Assembly: GCA_963784995.1 (NCBI GenBank)
Contig: CAWATZ010000004.1
Span: forward strand, 186,001 to 250,000
From: CAWATZ01 sp963784995
GTDB lineage: Bacteria > Planctomycetota > Planctomycetia > Gemmatales > Gemmataceae
Direction: 5' to 3'
Length of the DNA: 64,000 nt
Within the stretch, counting starts at the first letter, position 1, and every line of letters starts with the position of its first letter. Shown here piece by piece: positions 62,394-64,000 of the stretch. Below the pieces are notes generated by a model. The model made no database searches. It was not told the DNA's origin and worked only from the letters and a program-made list of their open reading frames with translations. Made by a program: the position numbers and the translations under genes.

Positions 62394-64000
62394 CGGCATT
62401 CTGGAGCGACTGACTCCGGCGCGCTTCCAGGCAGTGCTCGCGCCCAAGGTGGTCGGGGCCTGGAACCTGCATCGACTCACTGCGGAAGATCCGCTTGACT
62501 ACTTCGTGCTCTTCTCGTCGGTCTCGGCGGTCGTCGGCAACCGCGGCCAGGGAAGTTACGCCGCTGCCAACCTCTTCCTCGACACCCTGGCCCGGCACAG
62601 GCGGGCTCAGGGTCGGCCGGCGCTTTCGGTGAACTGGACCGCAGTCGCCGACGTCGGTTACCTGGCGCGCAATCCGCACATCCGCGAGCACCTGGCCCAC
62701 CTCGGCCTGGAGGCGCTGCCCGCGGAGGAATTGCTGAAGACGCTGGGGCAATTACTGCACTGGGGGGCAGCACAGACAGCAGTCATGCGTTTTGACGGCG
62801 CGCGGTGGGCACAGCAGTTTCCGGCCGGCACGTCCCCCCGGTTTTCCCAGGTCGTTCCCCAGAACGAGGCGGGACGGCCTGGGACAGAGGTGTCGCCGTC
62901 TGAGTCTGCAGCCTTCCCTGGCAGCCTCGGAGAAACAGGGGCAAGCGAACGGCAGGAGCAGGTCGTGGCGCGGGTCCGGGAGCACGTCTGCAAGGTGCTG
63001 GGCATCGCAGCCGGAAAACTGGACGCGGATCGGCCGCTGACGGAACTGGGGCTGGATTCGCTCATGGCAGTCGAGCTGAGTACCCGGATCAAGAAGGACT
63101 TTTCCCTTGAGTTGGCAATGATGAAGTTCATGCAGGGGATCTCGACGTCCGGACTGATCGCCGACGTTTACAAGGGGCTGGCCCAACAAGCCGCCGCGCC
63201 GGGCCTGCCATCCCCAAGTCGGAACGGCACAGCCGGTGGGAAAAGCACGGCCGGGCTCCCGGATTGGAAGACCGAAATGGCCCTGGACCAGGCCATCGCG
63301 GTCACTCCAAATCTGCGCGTCCCTGTCGGTGACCCATCCATGCCGCTCCTGACGGGTGCGACGGGTTTCCTCGGTTCCTTCTTGCTGCACGAGCTTCTGC
63401 GGCAATCCGACTGGCGGGTTCACTGTCTTGTCCGCTGTCGGAACGCGGAGCAAGGTCTGGAGCGCATCCGGCAGAGCATGGAAACCTACCTGCTCTGGGA
63501 ACCCCGTTTTGCCTCGCGCATCGTTGCCGTGCCAGGGGACCTTGCCCAACCAGAGCTGGGGCTCGCGCCCGACGCATCCGGGAAACTGGCGGAGGAGATC
63601 GATGTCATTTACCACAATGGCGCCAACGTGGATCTGCTTCAGCCGTATGGCCCTCTCAAACCGTCGAACGTGCAGGGAACCCGGGAAGTGCTTTCCCTAG
63701 CGTGCCGCGGACAATTGAAGCAGGTCCATTTCATCTCTTCCCTGGGCGTGTTCGATCTGCGGCAGCAAGCCCATCCGCGCGTGGTCCGGGAAACTGACCT
63801 CCCGGCGGACCTTGATGCGCTTCGCTACGGGTATGAGCAGAGCAAGGCCGTTGCCGAGTCCCTGGTCCGAGAGGCTGGCTGCCGGGGTATTCCAGTCATG
63901 GTTTACAGACCCGGCCTGATCAATGCGTGCAGCACGACCGGAGCCTACACGACCCAGGACATCTTCGCCCGTCTGATCAAGTGCTGGGTTGACCTACAAC
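62083..64000 (+). CDS. Type I polyketide synthase, KR-ACP-thioester reductase part (incomplete)
   Basis: The phase from about 62083 continues with RQDGTYLIVGGMGGFGLATA (NADPH motif of KR), VFHTAMVLDDGIL, VLFSSVSAVVGNRGQGSYAA (Ser/Tyr of KR). The ACP has LTELGLDSLMAVELS, with the phosphopantetheine Ser encoded at 63058-63060. A reductase domain follows with MPLLTGATGFLGSFLLHELL (NAD(P) motif) and VHFISSLGVFDL, YGYEQSKAVAESL (YxxxK). This thioester-reductase type releases the chain as aldehyde or alcohol. The frame is open to the window edge. No thioesterase is visible. It completes a KS-AT-DH-ER-KR-ACP-R single-module enzyme. Confidence 0.85.

Overview
The window looks like a piece of a large planctomycete chromosome, most likely from the Gemmataceae. 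The base composition is GC-rich. There are three ECF sigma factors and four Hanks-type Ser/Thr kinase reading frames. Two sigma factors sit directly upstream of a zinc-finger kinase. WD40/PD40 propellers, an NPCBM protein, a PA14 domain and the N-terminal repeat-companion domain typical of Gemmata LRR proteins (41343-42898) are present. Many different long inverted repeats interrupt the GC-rich background. No rRNA, tRNA, CRISPR array, transposase or integrase was recognised.

Layout. 1-8402: 5' end of guaB, a K+ channel, a PLD-family protein, a hybrid histidine kinase and glgX. 8403-13461: small accessory genes (PD40 protein, hicBA, hypotheticals) with two attC-like bulged hairpins. 13462-18749: an operon of a P1B-type ATPase fused to an SPFH domain, then hflC-like and hflK-like genes. 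18983-31755: PDZ-containing lgt, cysteine synthase, low-GC hypotheticals, a decayed selO, a flavin monooxygenase, an M48 protease, an NPCBM protein and a WD40 zinc-finger protein. 32063-35205: an AhpD-like protein, a repeat-bearing nuclease-like protein and a peroxiredoxin-kinase fusion with an in-frame UGA at the peroxidatic cysteine position. 35345-39281: sigma/kinase pair and WD40 lipoprotein. 39468-45568 (minus strand): proteasome-like Ntn protein with a STAS-like partner, LRR protein, SDR, 2-hydroxyacid dehydrogenase, metallophosphoesterase. 45812-48677: membrane protein, pdxJ, a toxin-antitoxin pair and a second partial pdxJ. 48802-56526: sigma factor, a giant kinase/WD40/PA14 protein, its partial duplicate and a third sigma factor. 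56656-64000: a type I polyketide synthase (KS-AT-DH-ER-KR-ACP-reductase) running off the right edge.

Three observations stand out. (1) The candidate selenocysteine peroxiredoxin-kinase at 33834 has a SECIS-like hairpin at a suitable distance. (2) Palindromic elements occur in-frame inside conserved enzymes (four in one histidine kinase, one in a P-type ATPase, one in a kinase catalytic domain) and also between genes, resembling in principle the Rickettsia palindromic elements. (3) Two attC-like elements flank cassette-sized genes next to hicBA.

Caution: at least nine genes carry apparent frameshifts, several at short homopolymers. A substantial part of these may be uncorrected sequencing indels, so frameshifted genes are described both as read and as they would be if intact.
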